Shown: one piece after another, positions 1-8,431 of the stretch
Numbering within the stretch: the first letter of the stretch is position 1
How the letters are laid out: each line of letters begins with the position of its first letter
Assembly (NCBI GenBank): GCA_028293005.1
Contig: JAQGLH010000143.1
Location: 1-17,360, forward strand
Reading direction: 5' to 3'
Source of the DNA: Alphaproteobacteria bacterium
GTDB lineage: Bacteria; Pseudomonadota; Alphaproteobacteria; Sphingomonadales; Sphingomonadaceae
Length of the DNA: 17,360 nucleotides
Notes under the pieces: model-generated
What the model was told of the DNA's origin: nothing
What the model saw: only the letters and a program-made list of their open reading frames with translations
The model's database searches: none
Translations under genes and position numbers: made by a program

Positions 1-754
1 CGGCATGAACGATTGGGCACGGGGCGAAGGCCATGCCGGCCTCGGCTATATCAATATGAAGGGCGGCGAGGCCGGAGGGCCGATCGCCAAGAACCTCGGC
101 GAGCAAGCGACCGCGGAGCTGATCGCCACGCTCGGCCTCGGCCCGGACGACGGCGTGTTCTTCGCCGCGGGCAAGGAGGCGCAGGCGGCCAAGCTGGCGG
201 GCCTGGCACGGACCCGCATCGGCGAGGAGCTTGGCCTGATCGAGCAGGATTCGTTCCGATTCTGCTGGATCGTCGACTTCCCGATGTACGAATATGACGA
301 GGATGCGAAGAAGATCGACTTCAGCCACAATCCCTTCTCGATGCCGCAAGGCGAGCTCGAGGCGCTGGAGACCAAGGATCCCCTCGATATCCTCGCCTAT
401 CAATATGACATCGTCTGCAATGGCGTCGAGCTGTCGTCGGGTGCGATCCGCAACCACCGCCCGGACATCATGTACAAGGCGTTCGAGATCGCCGGCTACA
501 GCCGCGCGGAGGTCGACACGAATTTCTCGGGCATGATCAATGCGTTCAAATATGGGGCGCCGCCGCACGGCGGCTCGGCGCCGGGCATTGACCGCATCGT
601 CATGCTGCTCGCCGGGGAACCCAACATCCGCGAGGTCGTGCTGTTCCCGATGAACCAAAAGGCCGAGGATCTGATGATGAACGCGCCGTCTGAAGTGTCG
701 GCGAAGCAGCTCCGTGAGCTCCACATCCGCATCGTCGATCCGGCGAAGAGCTAG
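1..754 (+). CDS. aspS: Aspartyl-tRNA synthetase, C-terminal part (5' end outside window)
   Basis: Cytoplasmic class II aminoacyl-tRNA synthetase that charges tRNA-Asp (in some bacteria also tRNA-Asn). The frame is open from the window edge, so only roughly the last 250 residues of a protein that is usually near 590 are seen. Visible are the end of the bacterial GAD insertion (GPIAKNLG, then a helix-rich stretch), the catalytic-core segment [14 protein letters not shown] followed by HNPFSMP, the SGAIRNHRP stretch, and motif 3 as [11 protein letters not shown]. The motif 3 arginine is residue 197 counted from the first Met in the window. The ending LRELHIRIV is typical of bacterial AspRS. The Met at position 5 is internal, not the start. 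Motifs 1 and 2 lie upstream, so discriminating versus non-discriminating type cannot be decided. ppk2 follows 88 bp downstream. Confidence 0.97.
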   Translation, partial: GMNDWARGEGHAGLGYINMKGGEAGGPIAKNLGEQATAELIATLGLGPDDGVFFAAGKEAQAAKLAGLARTRIGEELGLIEQDSFRFCWIVDFPMYEYDEDAKKIDFSHNPFSMPQGELEALETKDPLDILAYQYDIVCNGVELSSGAIRNHRPDIMYKAFEIAGYSRAEVDTNFSGMINAFKYGAPPHGGSAPGIDRIVMLLAGEPNIREVVLFPMNQKAEDLMMNAPSEVSAKQLRELHIRIVDPAKS

Positions 755-755
755 G

Positions 756-787
756 CCCTCCCCGCCACGGAGGGGATCTGGATCCCT
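756..787 (+). terminator. Possible aspS terminator hairpins
   Basis: Two short dyads follow the aspS stop. CCCTCC (756-761) pairs with GGAGGG (769-774) around a 7-nt loop, and GGGATC-TG-GATCCC spans 773-786. They overlap, so only one can form at a time. Only TT follows, with no real T tract, so termination is uncertain and read-through into ppk2 is possible. Confidence 0.25.
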
Positions 788-842
788 TGCAAACCGCATC
801 TCGACGCGCGAAATCCTCGGCCGGCACAGGGACGAACAGCTG

Positions 843-1616
843 ATGGCGATCAATCTGGCGGATTATGAATCCGGCGATCGATTCGACGGGGATTATCGGG
901 ACGAGCTCGAGGCGCTCCAGGAGCGTCTGTCGCGGCTGCTGGTTGCGCACATCGTCCACAACAAGCGCAGCGTGATCCTGTTGGAAGGCTGGGATGCGTC
1001 GGGAAAGGGCGGGGCGATCCAGCGCCTCACCTCGAAATGGGATCCGCGGCATTTCGAGGTGTGGCCGATTTCCGCGCCCACCGAGGAAGAGAAAGCGCAC
1101 CACTTCCTGTGGCGCTTCTGGCAGCGGCTGCCGGGCACGGGCGAGATCGCGGTGTTCGACCGGAGCTGGTACGGTCGCGTGCTCGTCGAGCGGGTCGAGG
1201 GTTTCGCGAGCGAGCCGGTATGGCGTCGCGCCTATGACGAGATCAACGAGTTTGAGGCGCAGCAGGCCAGCGACGGCACGAACATCGTCAAGATCTTCCT
1301 TCACGTCACGCAGGAGGAGCAGGACAAGAGGCTCAAGGCGCGGCTCGAACATCCGTGGAAGCGCTGGAAAGTCGGGCCCGAAGATTTCCGCAACCGCGAG
1401 AAGCGGCCTGCCTATCTGGCCGCGCTCGATGAAATGTTCGCGCACAACGACACGCATTGGGCGCCCTGGCATGTGATCGACGGCAACGACAAGAAAGCGG
1501 CGCGAATCGCGGTGCTGACGACGGTCGCGGAAAGGCTCGAGAAAGCTGTGCCGCTCACGCCGCCCGCCGCGTCGCGCGAGACCGAGAAGCTGGCCCGCCG
1601 GGTGTTCGGTAGCTGA
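843..1616 (+). CDS. ppk2: Polyphosphate kinase 2 family protein (single domain)
   Basis: PPK2 enzymes transfer phosphate from polyphosphate to a nucleoside mono- or diphosphate in the cytoplasm. The 257-residue protein is one complete PPK2 domain. Its Walker A loop is GWDASGKG (residues 49-56) and the Walker B/lid start is DRSWYGR (106-112). Between them lie the family stretches SAPTEEEKAHHFLWRFW (78-94) and LPGTGEIAVF, and near the end is APWHVIDGNDKKAAR. From recollection of the family, the DRSWYGRVLVERVEGF stretch is closer to polyphosphate:AMP phosphotransferases (class II, often two fused domains) than to class I ADP kinases, so AMP may be an acceptor; this is inference. I chose ATG 843 because AGGGA lies 10 nt upstream and the product then starts at the family's N-terminal helix. 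The same frame extends upstream into aspS but has no good ribosome site. It converges on greB. Confidence 0.93.
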   Translation: MAINLADYESGDRFDGDYRDELEALQERLSRLLVAHIVHNKRSVILLEGWDASGKGGAIQRLTSKWDPRHFEVWPISAPTEEEKAHHFLWRFWQRLPGTGEIAVFDRSWYGRVLVERVEGFASEPVWRRAYDEINEFEAQQASDGTNIVKIFLHVTQEEQDKRLKARLEHPWKRWKVGPEDFRNREKRPAYLAALDEMFAHNDTHWAPWHVIDGNDKKAARIAVLTTVAERLEKAVPLTPPAASRETEKLARRVFGS

Positions 1617-1632
1617 GGGGGATGAATTCCTT

Positions 1633-1653
1633 CCCTCGGCTGCAACAGCAGGG
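1633..1653. terminator. Possible hairpin between convergent ppk2 and greB
   Basis: CCCT, a 2-nt bulge, GCTG, loop CAA, CAGC and AGGG form an 8-bp interrupted stem within the 42-bp gap between the two converging stop codons. It could serve both strands, but neither side has a T run, so this is a weak call. Confidence 0.3.
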
Positions 1654-1658
1654 GAGGA

Positions 1659-2147
1659 TCAGTCAGGCTCCGGATAGGCGATCGCGACGATCTCATATTC
1701 CTTCTCGCCCGAGGGGAGAGCGACTCGCCGCACGTCGCCGAGCGCCGCGCCGCGGACGGCGCGCGCAAGCGGGGCATGCCAGCTGATGCGCCCCGCGGTG
1801 GCGTCGGCCTCATCCTCGCCCACCAATGTGACGATACGTTGGTTGTCGTCCTCGTCGGCAAGCGTCAGCGTCGCGCCGAACCAGACGCGGCGGCGGTCGG
1901 TTTGCCGCGCGGGATCGGTGACCTTGGCGCTCGCCATGCGGCGCGAGAGCCAGTCGATCCGCCGGTCGATCTCGCGGAGGCGCTTGCGCCCGTAGATATA
2001 ATCGCCATTCTCGGAGCGATCGCCGTTGCCGGCCGCCCAGCTGATCGTCTCGACCACCTGCGGCCGCTCGACTCCGAACAGCCGCTCATATTCCTCGCGC
2101 AGCCGGCGGTAGCCCTCGGGGGTGATATGGTTGACCCGGTCCGCCAT
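1659..2147 (-). CDS. greB: Transcript cleavage/elongation factor GreB
   Basis: Gre factors enter the RNA polymerase secondary channel and stimulate cleavage of backtracked RNA. The 162-residue protein has the N-terminal coiled-coil hairpin followed by the FKBP-like C-terminal domain. The hairpin-tip motif DRSENGDYIYG (residues 43-53) carries the acidic pair Asp43 and Glu46 that positions catalytic magnesium. GRKRLREIDRRI right after it is the GreB signature and separates it from GreA. The C-terminal half contains VWFGATLTL and a GRISWHAPLARA segment. I chose ATG 2147; a GTG directly before it (2150) is in frame. An AGG lies only 4 nt upstream of the ATG, a weak ribosome site. The gene begins 34 bp after the lytic transglycosylase stop on the same strand, so co-transcription is likely. 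Confidence 0.94.
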   Translation of the reverse strand: MADRVNHITPEGYRRLREEYERLFGVERPQVVETISWAAGNGDRSENGDYIYGRKRLREIDRRIDWLSRRMASAKVTDPARQTDRRRVWFGATLTLADEDDNQRIVTLVGEDEADATAGRISWHAPLARAVRGAALGDVRRVALPSGEKEYEIVAIAYPEPD

Positions 2148-2181
2148 CACGCCTGTTTAGAGCGTTTTCGCGCGATTGAAA

Positions 2182-4209
2182 TCAGCCTGGGCGGCTGCTC
2201 TTGCCGAGATAGAAAGACAGGCGGATCGTGCCCGCGGCGTTCGCGCGGGCGGGATTGATCGCGTCGTAGACCACCGCATTCTCGAGCACGCGCTGCACGT
2301 AGCCGCGCGTCTCGGTGTAAGGGATGTCCTCGATCCACTTGACGATGTCGACGCCTGGCATGCGCGGGTCGCCATTGGCGGAGATCCATTTGCGGACATT
2401 GCCCGGACCGGCATTGTAGCTCGCCACGGCGAGCGGAGCATAGCCGCCCCAATCGTCCATCAGGCTGGCGAAATATTGGCTGCCGAGCATGATATTGTAC
2501 GACGAATCCCGGGTCAGCCGGCCGAGCTCGTAGGGGAGGCCGAGCTTGCCGGCCCATTGTCGCGCGGTCGGCGGCATCAGCTGCATCATGCCGCGCGCAC
2601 CGGCGTGGCTCACCGCGGCGCGGTCGAACGAGCTTTCCTGACGGATGATGCCGTGCGCGAGCGACCAATAATGGCTCGAAAGCGGAACACTCACCTCAGG
2701 ATAGGCTGGCCGAACGTAGAAGGGCGTGCCCGCGTTGCGGGCATCGCGCGCCAGCCAGACGGCGAGATCGGGCCGCCCGATCTGGCGCGACAGCTCGGCG
2801 GTGAGGACACGCTCGCGTTCGCTTTGCGCCCGTTCGGACAGCGCCCGAACGAACAAGGACTGGTCTTCCCAGCGGCCCATCAGGCCGAGCATCTTCGCGG
2901 CGTCGACAAGATCCTTGCGTTGGAAGGCCTGCCGTTCGGCCTCGGTCGGAGGAATGGGCGCGAGCGGCGGCGGAACCGGGCGGCCGATCCGTTCGAGCGA
3001 TAGCTGGCCGTAGAAGAGCTCGGGGAAAGCGGCAGCCTCGGCGAAATAGGCGTTAGCCTGCGCGGTCTGGCCGACGGCCTGTGCGGCGCGGCCGGCCCAA
3101 TAGAGACCCTTGGTCGTGACCTGCGCCGAGCGGCCGCCGCGCGCGTAACGGACGAACAGCTGGATCGCGTCGGCGGGGCGTCCGAGCTGGTGCAGCGCGG
3201 TCGTCCCCGCCAGCCAGACGAGGCTGGTGTAATCGTCACGCTCGCCGGTCGATTGCAGGCTGATGTCGGTGCCCGGCGGATAAGCGTCGTCGACCTGCGA
3301 AGCGATCTGGTAAGCGGTCGTCCACTGGCGGTCGGCCGCGGCGGCGCGCGCCACCAGGAGCAGGACCTCGTACCATTTCTCGGGATCGGCGGGGCGCGCG
3401 GTCAGCGTGCGCGGCTGCGCGAGCAACGCTCGTGCGGCAAGGCTCTGGCTGGTGTTGCGCAGCCATCGCGCACGATCCATCAGCAGCCCAGGGTCGCCAA
3501 CGGCGCTGGTGCCGACCAGCGCGAGCTTGGCGGCCGCGTCGGGCGCTTCGGTCTGGAGCGCGATCCGCGCTTCGTAGACGGGGCGCTTAGCCGCCGCGGC
3601 AAACGGCAACAGGCGATACGCGGTCGACGTCTCGCCGGCGGCGAGCAGTTTTTCGACCCTTTGATCGTGATCGGCGATGGTGAGCGCCGCGCCGAATTGC
3701 GCGAGCAGACGGTCCTCGTCGGTGCGCGGCATCGCGCCGCCGACCCAGGCGAGGCGCGCCGTTGCGCGCGCCGCGTCGAGCTGGCCGGTGGCAAGCAGCG
3801 CCGAGGCGTAACGTGCCTGGCCCATCGGCGTGAGCGGCGGGAGCATCCGGAAATAGCCGACGACGAGGCTCGGCGAGGACGTCAGCGGATCGATCGCGCG
3901 CTCGGCGGTCCGGCGCAGGCTGCTCTCTCCCGGCCAGCCGCGATAGCGCATCAGGAACGAGGCATAGGAAGAAAAGGGATAATTGTCGCTCTGTCGCAGG
4001 CTGCTCCATTGCGCCAGCGCCTGGGAAGTGAACGACGAGACAGGCGTATAGCTGCCCGGCATCGGCGCCGGTGCCGGCGCCGGCGGAAAGGCCGAGGGAA
4101 GGGGCGGGGTGGTCATCGCCGCCGGGCGCAGGCCGGCGTCCGGCGCGATTGCGGCAAAGGCCGCAACCGACGCGAGAAGCGGCACAAGAATCACTGCTTT
4201 CGTCTGCAT
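2182..4209 (-). CDS. Soluble lytic murein transglycosylase, Slt70-like
   Basis: Periplasmic enzyme that cleaves peptidoglycan between MurNAc and GlcNAc with formation of 1,6-anhydroMurNAc. The 675-residue protein begins with a hydrophobic signal segment (residues 5-22), then a Pro/Ala-rich linker (about 34-53). A long alpha-helical region rich in Ala and Leu (about 60-500) is consistent with the superhelical ring of Slt70. The C-terminal SLT domain (about 510-660) has the catalytic Glu525 in IIRQESSFD, then ARGMMQLMP, ASYNAGPGNV and IPYTETRGYVQRVLENAV. E. coli Slt70 is slightly shorter. ATG 4209 gives a clean signal peptide, but the only good ribosome site, TAAGGAG (4231-4237), lies 21 nt upstream, so the start is not fully secure. 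It is divergent from dapA, whose product feeds meso-diaminopimelate for peptidoglycan. Confidence 0.94.
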   Translation of the reverse strand: MQTKAVILVPLLASVAAFAAIAPDAGLRPAAMTTPPLPSAFPPAPAPAPMPGSYTPVSSFTSQALAQWSSLRQSDNYPFSSYASFLMRYRGWPGESSLRRTAERAIDPLTSSPSLVVGYFRMLPPLTPMGQARYASALLATGQLDAARATARLAWVGGAMPRTDEDRLLAQFGAALTIADHDQRVEKLLAAGETSTAYRLLPFAAAAKRPVYEARIALQTEAPDAAAKLALVGTSAVGDPGLLMDRARWLRNTSQSLAARALLAQPRTLTARPADPEKWYEVLLLVARAAAADRQWTTAYQIASQVDDAYPPGTDISLQSTGERDDYTSLVWLAGTTALHQLGRPADAIQLFVRYARGGRSAQVTTKGLYWAGRAAQAVGQTAQANAYFAEAAAFPELFYGQLSLERIGRPVPPPLAPIPPTEAERQAFQRKDLVDAAKMLGLMGRWEDQSLFVRALSERAQSERERVLTAELSRQIGRPDLAVWLARDARNAGTPFYVRPAYPEVSVPLSSHYWSLAHGIIRQESSFDRAAVSHAGARGMMQLMPPTARQWAGKLGLPYELGRLTRDSSYNIMLGSQYFASLMDDWGGYAPLAVASYNAGPGNVRKWISANGDPRMPGVDIVKWIEDIPYTETRGYVQRVLENAVVYDAINPARANAAGTIRLSFYLGKSSRPG

Positions 4210-4309
4210 GCTGGACAGAATGGCGGGCCGCTCCTTATCAGACCCTGAATAGTCTCGTGGTCCTCCGCTTTTTATGTGCGGAAAAGAGAGCGAGGTGAAG
4301 GAGATAATG
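4210..4309. promoter_or_regulatory. Divergent promoter region between lytic transglycosylase gene and dapA
   Basis: This 100-bp stretch must hold the promoters for both diverging units. I see no convincing -35/-10 pair for either strand. It contains CCGC (4265-4268) and GCGG (4278-4281) around an AT-rich 9-nt centre with a run of five T, and the reverse-strand ribosome site TAAGGAG (4231-4237). Confidence 0.5.
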
Positions 4310-5185
4310 ATGTTCCGCGGCTCCATCCCCGCTCTAGTGACTCCTTTTCGGGACGAGTCGTTCGATGAGGCCGGTTTTCGGGCCCTGGTCGACTGGCAAA
4401 TCGCCGAAGGATCGACCGGTCTCGTTCCGTGCGGGACCACCGGCGAGAGTGCGACGATGTCGATCGAGGAGCACAACCACGTCGTTTCGGTGTGTGTCGA
4501 GCAGGCCGGCGGCCGCGTGCCGGTGATCGCCGGCTGCGGCTCGAACGACACCAAGGTCGCGCTCGAGCATATGCGCCACGCCCAGGCCGCCGGCGCCGCC
4601 GCGGCGCTCGTCGTGCTGCCTTATTACAACCGGCCCAACCAGCAGGGGCTGCTCGCGCATTACCGCTATTTGACCGAGCACAGCACGCTGCCGATCATCA
4701 TCTACAACGTGCCGTCGCGGACCGTCACCGACATTGCGGTCGAGACCCTTGCCGAGCTTGCCAGGCTGCCGACGATCGTCGGCGTCAAGGACGCGACCGG
4801 CAAGCTCGAACGCGTCTCGGCGCAGCGTCTCGGCTGTGGAAGCGACTTTTGCCAGCTCTCCGGCAACGACGATTCGGCGCTTGCCTTCATGGCGATGGGC
4901 GGCGCCGGCTGCATTTCGGTCACCGCCAATGTCGCTCCGGGGCTTTGCGCGCAGTTCCAAGCGGCCTGCCTCGATGGGCGCTGGGCGGACGCGCTCGCGC
5001 TTCAGGATCGGCTTTTCCCGCTCCACGCGGCCTTGTTCAGCGACGCCTCGCCCGGCCCGGTCAAATATGCGCTGTCGCGGCTGCGACCGGAATATCTGCC
5101 CGACGTGCGACTGCCGATGACTCAGCCTTCGCGGGAGAGCCGGGCTGCGATCGATGCGGCGCTCGCCCACGCGGGGCTGATCTGA
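4310..5185 (+). CDS. dapA: 4-hydroxy-tetrahydrodipicolinate synthase
   Basis: DapA condenses pyruvate with aspartate semialdehyde, the first committed step of the lysine/diaminopimelate pathway, in the cytoplasm. The 291-residue TIM barrel is almost the same length as the E. coli enzyme (292). Key residues are present: the Schiff-base Lys160 in GVKDATGK, Thr43-Thr44 in PCGTTGES, Tyr106 in LPYYNRP, Tyr132 in IYNVPSRT and Arg137 after it. Two adjacent ATGs (4307 and 4310) follow AAGGAG (4298-4303). The second has the better 6-nt spacing and gives [13 protein letters not shown], which matches the family N-terminus; an earlier in-frame ATG (4274) would add unrelated residues. The stop overlaps a four-codon minicistron that leads directly into smpB. 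Confidence 0.97.
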   Translation: MFRGSIPALVTPFRDESFDEAGFRALVDWQIAEGSTGLVPCGTTGESATMSIEEHNHVVSVCVEQAGGRVPVIAGCGSNDTKVALEHMRHAQAAGAAAALVVLPYYNRPNQQGLLAHYRYLTEHSTLPIIIYNVPSRTVTDIAVETLAELARLPTIVGVKDATGKLERVSAQRLGCGSDFCQLSGNDDSALAFMAMGGAGCISVTANVAPGLCAQFQAACLDGRWADALALQDRLFPLHAALFSDASPGPVKYALSRLRPEYLPDVRLPMTQPSRESRAAIDAALAHAGLI

Positions 5186-5199
5186 TGGCGCGCGCCTGA
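5185..5199 (+). other. Four-codon minicistron bridging dapA and smpB
   Basis: The dapA stop forms TGATG with an ATG at 5185. That ATG opens the reading frame Met-Ala-Arg-Ala-stop, and its stop forms a second TGATG with the smpB ATG at 5199. Both junctions overlap by one base. smpB has no recognisable ribosome site of its own, so ribosomes ending dapA could reach it by two termination-reinitiation steps. The arrangement is directly visible; its use is inference, and it may be chance. Confidence 0.35.
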
Positions 5200-5681
5200 T
5201 GGTCCGACCGCGTCCGGAGATATTCGACAAGAAGAAGGTGGTCGCCGAGAACCGGCGCGCGCGCTACGATTATGCGATCGAGGACACCTATGAGGCGGGG
5301 ATCGCGCTCACCGGCACCGAGGTGAAATCGCTGCGCTTCGGCGAGGGCTCGATCGCGGAAAGTTACGCCGAGGTGAAGGACGAGCAGGTCTGGCTGATCA
5401 ACGCGAACATCCCGGAATTCAGCCACGGCAACCGCTTCAACCACGAGCCCAAGCGACCGCGCAAGCTGCTGCTCCACGAGCGTGAGATCAATAAATTGTT
5501 CGGCCTGGTGGCGCGGCAGGGCATGACTTTGGTGCCGCTGTCGATCTATTTCAACAGCCGTGGCCGCGCCAAGGTCGAGCTCGCGGTCGCGCGCGGCCGC
5601 AAGGCCCACGACAAACGCGAGCACGAAAAGGCCAAGGATTGGAAGAAGGAGCAGGGCCGCCTGCTGCGCCAGCATGGTTAG
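5199..5681 (+). CDS. smpB: SsrA-binding protein SmpB
   Basis: SmpB binds tmRNA and delivers it to stalled ribosomes for trans-translation. The 160-residue length is normal. The oligonucleotide-binding barrel shows [21 protein letters not shown], where Asn18-Arg19 begin the characteristic segment, then the family hallmark GTEVKSLR with [12 protein letters not shown], and [13 protein letters not shown]. The basic C-terminal tail with [18 protein letters not shown] is the part that follows mRNA into the ribosomal channel in known SmpBs. It starts 13 nt after dapA without a Shine-Dalgarno sequence and overlaps the next gene by 8 nt, which suggests one translationally coupled message. Confidence 0.97.
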   Translation: MVRPRPEIFDKKKVVAENRRARYDYAIEDTYEAGIALTGTEVKSLRFGEGSIAESYAEVKDEQVWLINANIPEFSHGNRFNHEPKRPRKLLLHEREINKLFGLVARQGMTLVPLSIYFNSRGRAKVELAVARGRKAHDKREHEKAKDWKKEQGRLLRQHG

Positions 5682-6252
5682 CCCGGAGACGCGCAAGACC
5701 TGGCTTGCGGACAGGATCCGGCGGATGCTGCCGAGCCGCGAGGAGCTCGAGAGCAACCGGCTGGTGCAACCAGTCGCGCATCTGCTGCTCCAGCCCGCCT
5801 TGTGGCGCTTCACTCGCCGTTCGGTGCCGAGGGCGATCGCGGTCGGGCTGACGATCGGCATTTTCGTGATCATTCCGTTCGTCCAGCCGGTTGCGGCGGC
5901 GATGGTGGCGGTGCCGGTTCGCGCCAATGTTCCATTGACGGTGGGCACCACCCTGCTCACCAACCCGGTGACGACGCCGCTGCTGCTGATGGCGGCGCTT
6001 TGGATCGGGAGCGATCTGTTCGGTTTTCCGGCCAACCCGGGTGCGGTGTTGCAGATGATCGAGCATCATGCCTCGATCGACCAGTGGACGAACTGGCTGC
6101 TCTCCTCGGCGGCGCCCGCGCTGATCAGCGGCCTCGCGGTGATGGCGGTGATCTCCGGAATCGTCGGCTACGCGGTCGCCGCCTTCGTGTGGCGGCTGTG
6201 GCTCACCGCGAAATGGCGACGCAGGCGCCACCGCCACGATATACAAAACTGA
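5674..6252 (+). CDS. DUF2062 domain membrane protein
   Basis: Inner-membrane protein of unknown function. The 192 residues match the DUF2062 layout: a basic N-terminus with [12 protein letters not shown], the segment [17 protein letters not shown], hydrophobic spans at about 54-81, 88-115 and 147-176, and the diagnostic turn TNPVTTPLL (96-104). The C-terminus is strongly basic and probably cytoplasmic. ATG 5674 overlaps the smpB stop by 8 nt; AAGGAG lies 22 nt upstream inside smpB, too far for a normal ribosome site, so translational coupling is likely. The internal Met18 (MLPSREE) is an alternative start. As I recall, sphingomonads often keep this gene beside smpB and cckA; the job it does there is not known. 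Confidence 0.88.
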   Translation: MVSPETRKTWLADRIRRMLPSREELESNRLVQPVAHLLLQPALWRFTRRSVPRAIAVGLTIGIFVIIPFVQPVAAAMVAVPVRANVPLTVGTTLLTNPVTTPLLLMAALWIGSDLFGFPANPGAVLQMIEHHASIDQWTNWLLSSAAPALISGLAVMAVISGIVGYAVAAFVWRLWLTAKWRRRRHRHDIQN

Positions 6253-6257
6253 CCTGA

Positions 6258-6271
6258 GCTCCTAAGGGAGC
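6258..6271 (+). other. Small hairpin upstream of the M13 peptidase gene
   Basis: GCTCC-TAAG-GGAGC is a perfect 5-bp stem with a 4-nt loop in the 49-bp gap after the DUF2062 stop. There is no T tract, so it may be a weak attenuator or transcript end, or carry no function. Confidence 0.2.
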
Positions 6272-6301
6272 GGCGCCTAAGCAGCTTGAAAGAAGGCTTT
6301 T

Positions 6302-8350
6302 ATGCGTCACTTGATGTTCGTTCTTGCGGCCTCGACCATGCTCGCGGGCTGCGCCTCCAGCGGGTCGACTCCGAACGCCGCTGCCGCTGAGCCCGCCGCT
6401 GCCACGCCGGCAAGACCGCAGATCGGCAGCTTCGGCTTCGATCAGACCGGAATGGACCGCAGCGTCGCGCCGGGCGACAATTTCTATCGCTTCGCCAACG
6501 GCACCTGGACGAAGACCACGCCGATTCCGGCAGACCGCTCCAATTACGGCATGTTCACCGTTCTCGACGATCTCTCGCGCCAGCGCACGCAGCAGATCCT
6601 CGACCAGGCCAGGTCCGATCCCACGAGCAAGATCGGCAACGCTTATGCGAGCTTTCTCGACGAGGCGGCGGTCGAGGCGAAGGGAATGGGCCCGATCCGG
6701 CCGTGGCTTTCACGGATCGAAGCGCTGAGCGGCAAGGCCGGCTATGCGGCGCTCGCCGCCGAGGCCGACCGGATGGGAATCGCAGGTCCGTTCGGCTCCT
6801 TCATCGGCCAGGACGACAAGAAGCCCGATGTCTATGCGCTGCAGCTGTTCCAGGGCGGGCTCGGCCTGCCCGACCGCGATTATTATCTGAAGAGCGATCC
6901 CAAGATCGCCGAGACGCGCAGCGCCTATCGGGCGCATCTCGCGCGCATGCTGACGCTCGCGGGCGAAGCCAACGCCGCCGCGCGCGCGGCGGCCGTGCTC
7001 GATTATGAGACCGCCATCGCCCGGGTTCATTGGCCGCGCACCGACAGCCGCGATGCCACCAAGACGTACAACAAGATGGCGGTGGCAAAGCTCGAGAGCG
7101 ATGCCCCCGGGTTTGATTTCGCGACCTTTTTCGGCGGTATCGGGGCGAATGTCGACAGCGTCATCGTCGCCCAGCCGAGCGCGGTCAACGGCATTGCCGG
7201 GCTGATCGCGACGACGCCGCTGCGGGTGCTCAAGGACCAGCTTCTGGTGCGCTCGCTGCACGCTTATGCCGACGTGCTTCCCGCCGCCATCACCAACGAG
7301 GATTTCGCTTTCTACGAAACCGCATTGTCGGGAACGCCGCAGATCGAGCCGCGCTGGAAGCGTGGAGTGACCTTCGTCACCGGCGCGATGGGCGAAGAGA
7401 TCGGCAAAATCTACGTCGCCAAATACTTCCCGCCCGAGACCAAGGCCAGCGCCGATCAATTGGTCCGCAACGTCATCGCCGCCATGGGGCGGCGCATCGA
7501 CGGGCTCGACTGGATGACGCCCGAGACCAAGGCGAAGGCGCATGCCAAGCTCGCCGCCTTCACACCCAAGATCGGCTATCCCGAGCGCTGGCGCGACTAT
7601 TCGGGACTGCGGGTCGATCGCGGCGATCTGTTCGGCAACGCGATTCGTTCGCGCGCCTATGAGCATGATTATGAGATCGGCAAGCTGGGCAAGCCGATCT
7701 ACCGCTGGGAATGGGGCATGACCCCGATGGAGATCAACGCTTATGCCAATTTCGGCATGGTCGAGATCGTGTTTCCCGCCGCAATCCTGCAGCCGCCTTT
7801 CTTCGATCCCCATGCCGATCCTGCCGTCAATTACGGCGGCATTGGCGCTGTGATCGGCCACGAACTCAGCCATCATTTCGACGACCAGGGTGCCAAATTC
7901 AACGCCGAGGGCCGGCTGAGCGATTGGTGGACGCCGCAGGATATCAAGAAATTCGAATCACTTACGAAGCAGCTTTCAGACCAATATGATGCGTATGAAC
8001 CGCTTCCGGGGATGCATGTCCAAGGCAGGCTGACGCTCGGCGAGAATATCGCCGACCTCGCCGGGCTGACGGTGGCCTACGATGCCTACAAGGCTTCGCT
8101 TGGCGGGAAGCAGGCGCCGGTGATCGACGGCGTCAGCGGCGATCAGCGCTTCTACCTCGGCTGGGCCCAGGTCTGGCGGCGCAACTACCGCGAGGCGAAT
8201 CTGCGTCAGCGGTTGCTCACCGATCCCCATTCGCCGTCCGAGCAGCGCGTCGCGGTCGTCCGCAACCTCGATCCCTGGTATCCTGCGTTTGATGTCAAAT
8301 CCGGCCAGACGCTCTATCTGCCGCCCGAGCGGCGAGTGCGGATCTGGTGA
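6302..8350 (+). CDS. M13 family zinc metallopeptidase, predicted lipoprotein
   Basis: Neprilysin/PepO-type endopeptidase that cuts small peptides. The 682-residue protein has a lipoprotein signal: MRHLMFVLAASTMLAGC with lipobox LAGC, Cys17 being the predicted lipidated residue. It is therefore probably anchored in the envelope and faces the periplasm. The N-terminal M13 domain includes PGDNFYRFANGTW. The catalytic domain has NAYANFGMVEIVFPAAILQ, zinc motif HELSH (His520, Glu521, His524), third ligand Glu581 in ENIADLAGL, and the usual ending RVRIW. AGAAGG (6291-6296) sits 5 nt before the ATG. The gene lies between the DUF2062 gene and cckA; the substrate cannot be read from the sequence. Confidence 0.96.
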   Translation: MRHLMFVLAASTMLAGCASSGSTPNAAAAEPAAATPARPQIGSFGFDQTGMDRSVAPGDNFYRFANGTWTKTTPIPADRSNYGMFTVLDDLSRQRTQQILDQARSDPTSKIGNAYASFLDEAAVEAKGMGPIRPWLSRIEALSGKAGYAALAAEADRMGIAGPFGSFIGQDDKKPDVYALQLFQGGLGLPDRDYYLKSDPKIAETRSAYRAHLARMLTLAGEANAAARAAAVLDYETAIARVHWPRTDSRDATKTYNKMAVAKLESDAPGFDFATFFGGIGANVDSVIVAQPSAVNGIAGLIATTPLRVLKDQLLVRSLHAYADVLPAAITNEDFAFYETALSGTPQIEPRWKRGVTFVTGAMGEEIGKIYVAKYFPPETKASADQLVRNVIAAMGRRIDGLDWMTPETKAKAHAKLAAFTPKIGYPERWRDYSGLRVDRGDLFGNAIRSRAYEHDYEIGKLGKPIYRWEWGMTPMEINAYANFGMVEIVFPAAILQPPFFDPHADPAVNYGGIGAVIGHELSHHFDDQGAKFNAEGRLSDWWTPQDIKKFESLTKQLSDQYDAYEPLPGMHVQGRLTLGENIADLAGLTVAYDAYKASLGGKQAPVIDGVSGDQRFYLGWAQVWRRNYREANLRQRLLTDPHSPSEQRVAVVRNLDPWYPAFDVKSGQTLYLPPERRVRIW

Positions 8351-8368
8351 CGCCGGGCTGGCTGCCGT

Positions 8369-8402
8369 GGCGCATGGGCGGCGGCGCATGGGGCGGCGGC
8401 GC
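8369..8402 (+). repeat. Imperfect tandem repeat before cckA
   Basis: GGCGCATGGGCGGC (8369-8382) is followed directly by GGCGCATGGGGCGGC (8383-8397), then a partial GGCGC. It fills much of the 81-bp gap between the M13 peptidase and cckA. The second copy differs by one inserted G, which looks like slippage in GC-rich DNA. Confidence 0.6.
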
Positions 8403-8431
8403 TTGACGCAGGGGAGAGGCAAGGCACATGA

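Noticed and set aside
714..842. An upstream extension of ppk2 overlapping the aspS end
   Set aside because: The extra 43 residues are Arg/Ser/Pro-rich and unlike the family, and the AGGGA ribosome site fits ATG 843.
3190..4248. A 352-codon + strand frame opposite the lytic transglycosylase
   Set aside because: It is antisense to a gene with intact catalytic motifs; the product is Arg/Gly-rich and has no domain.
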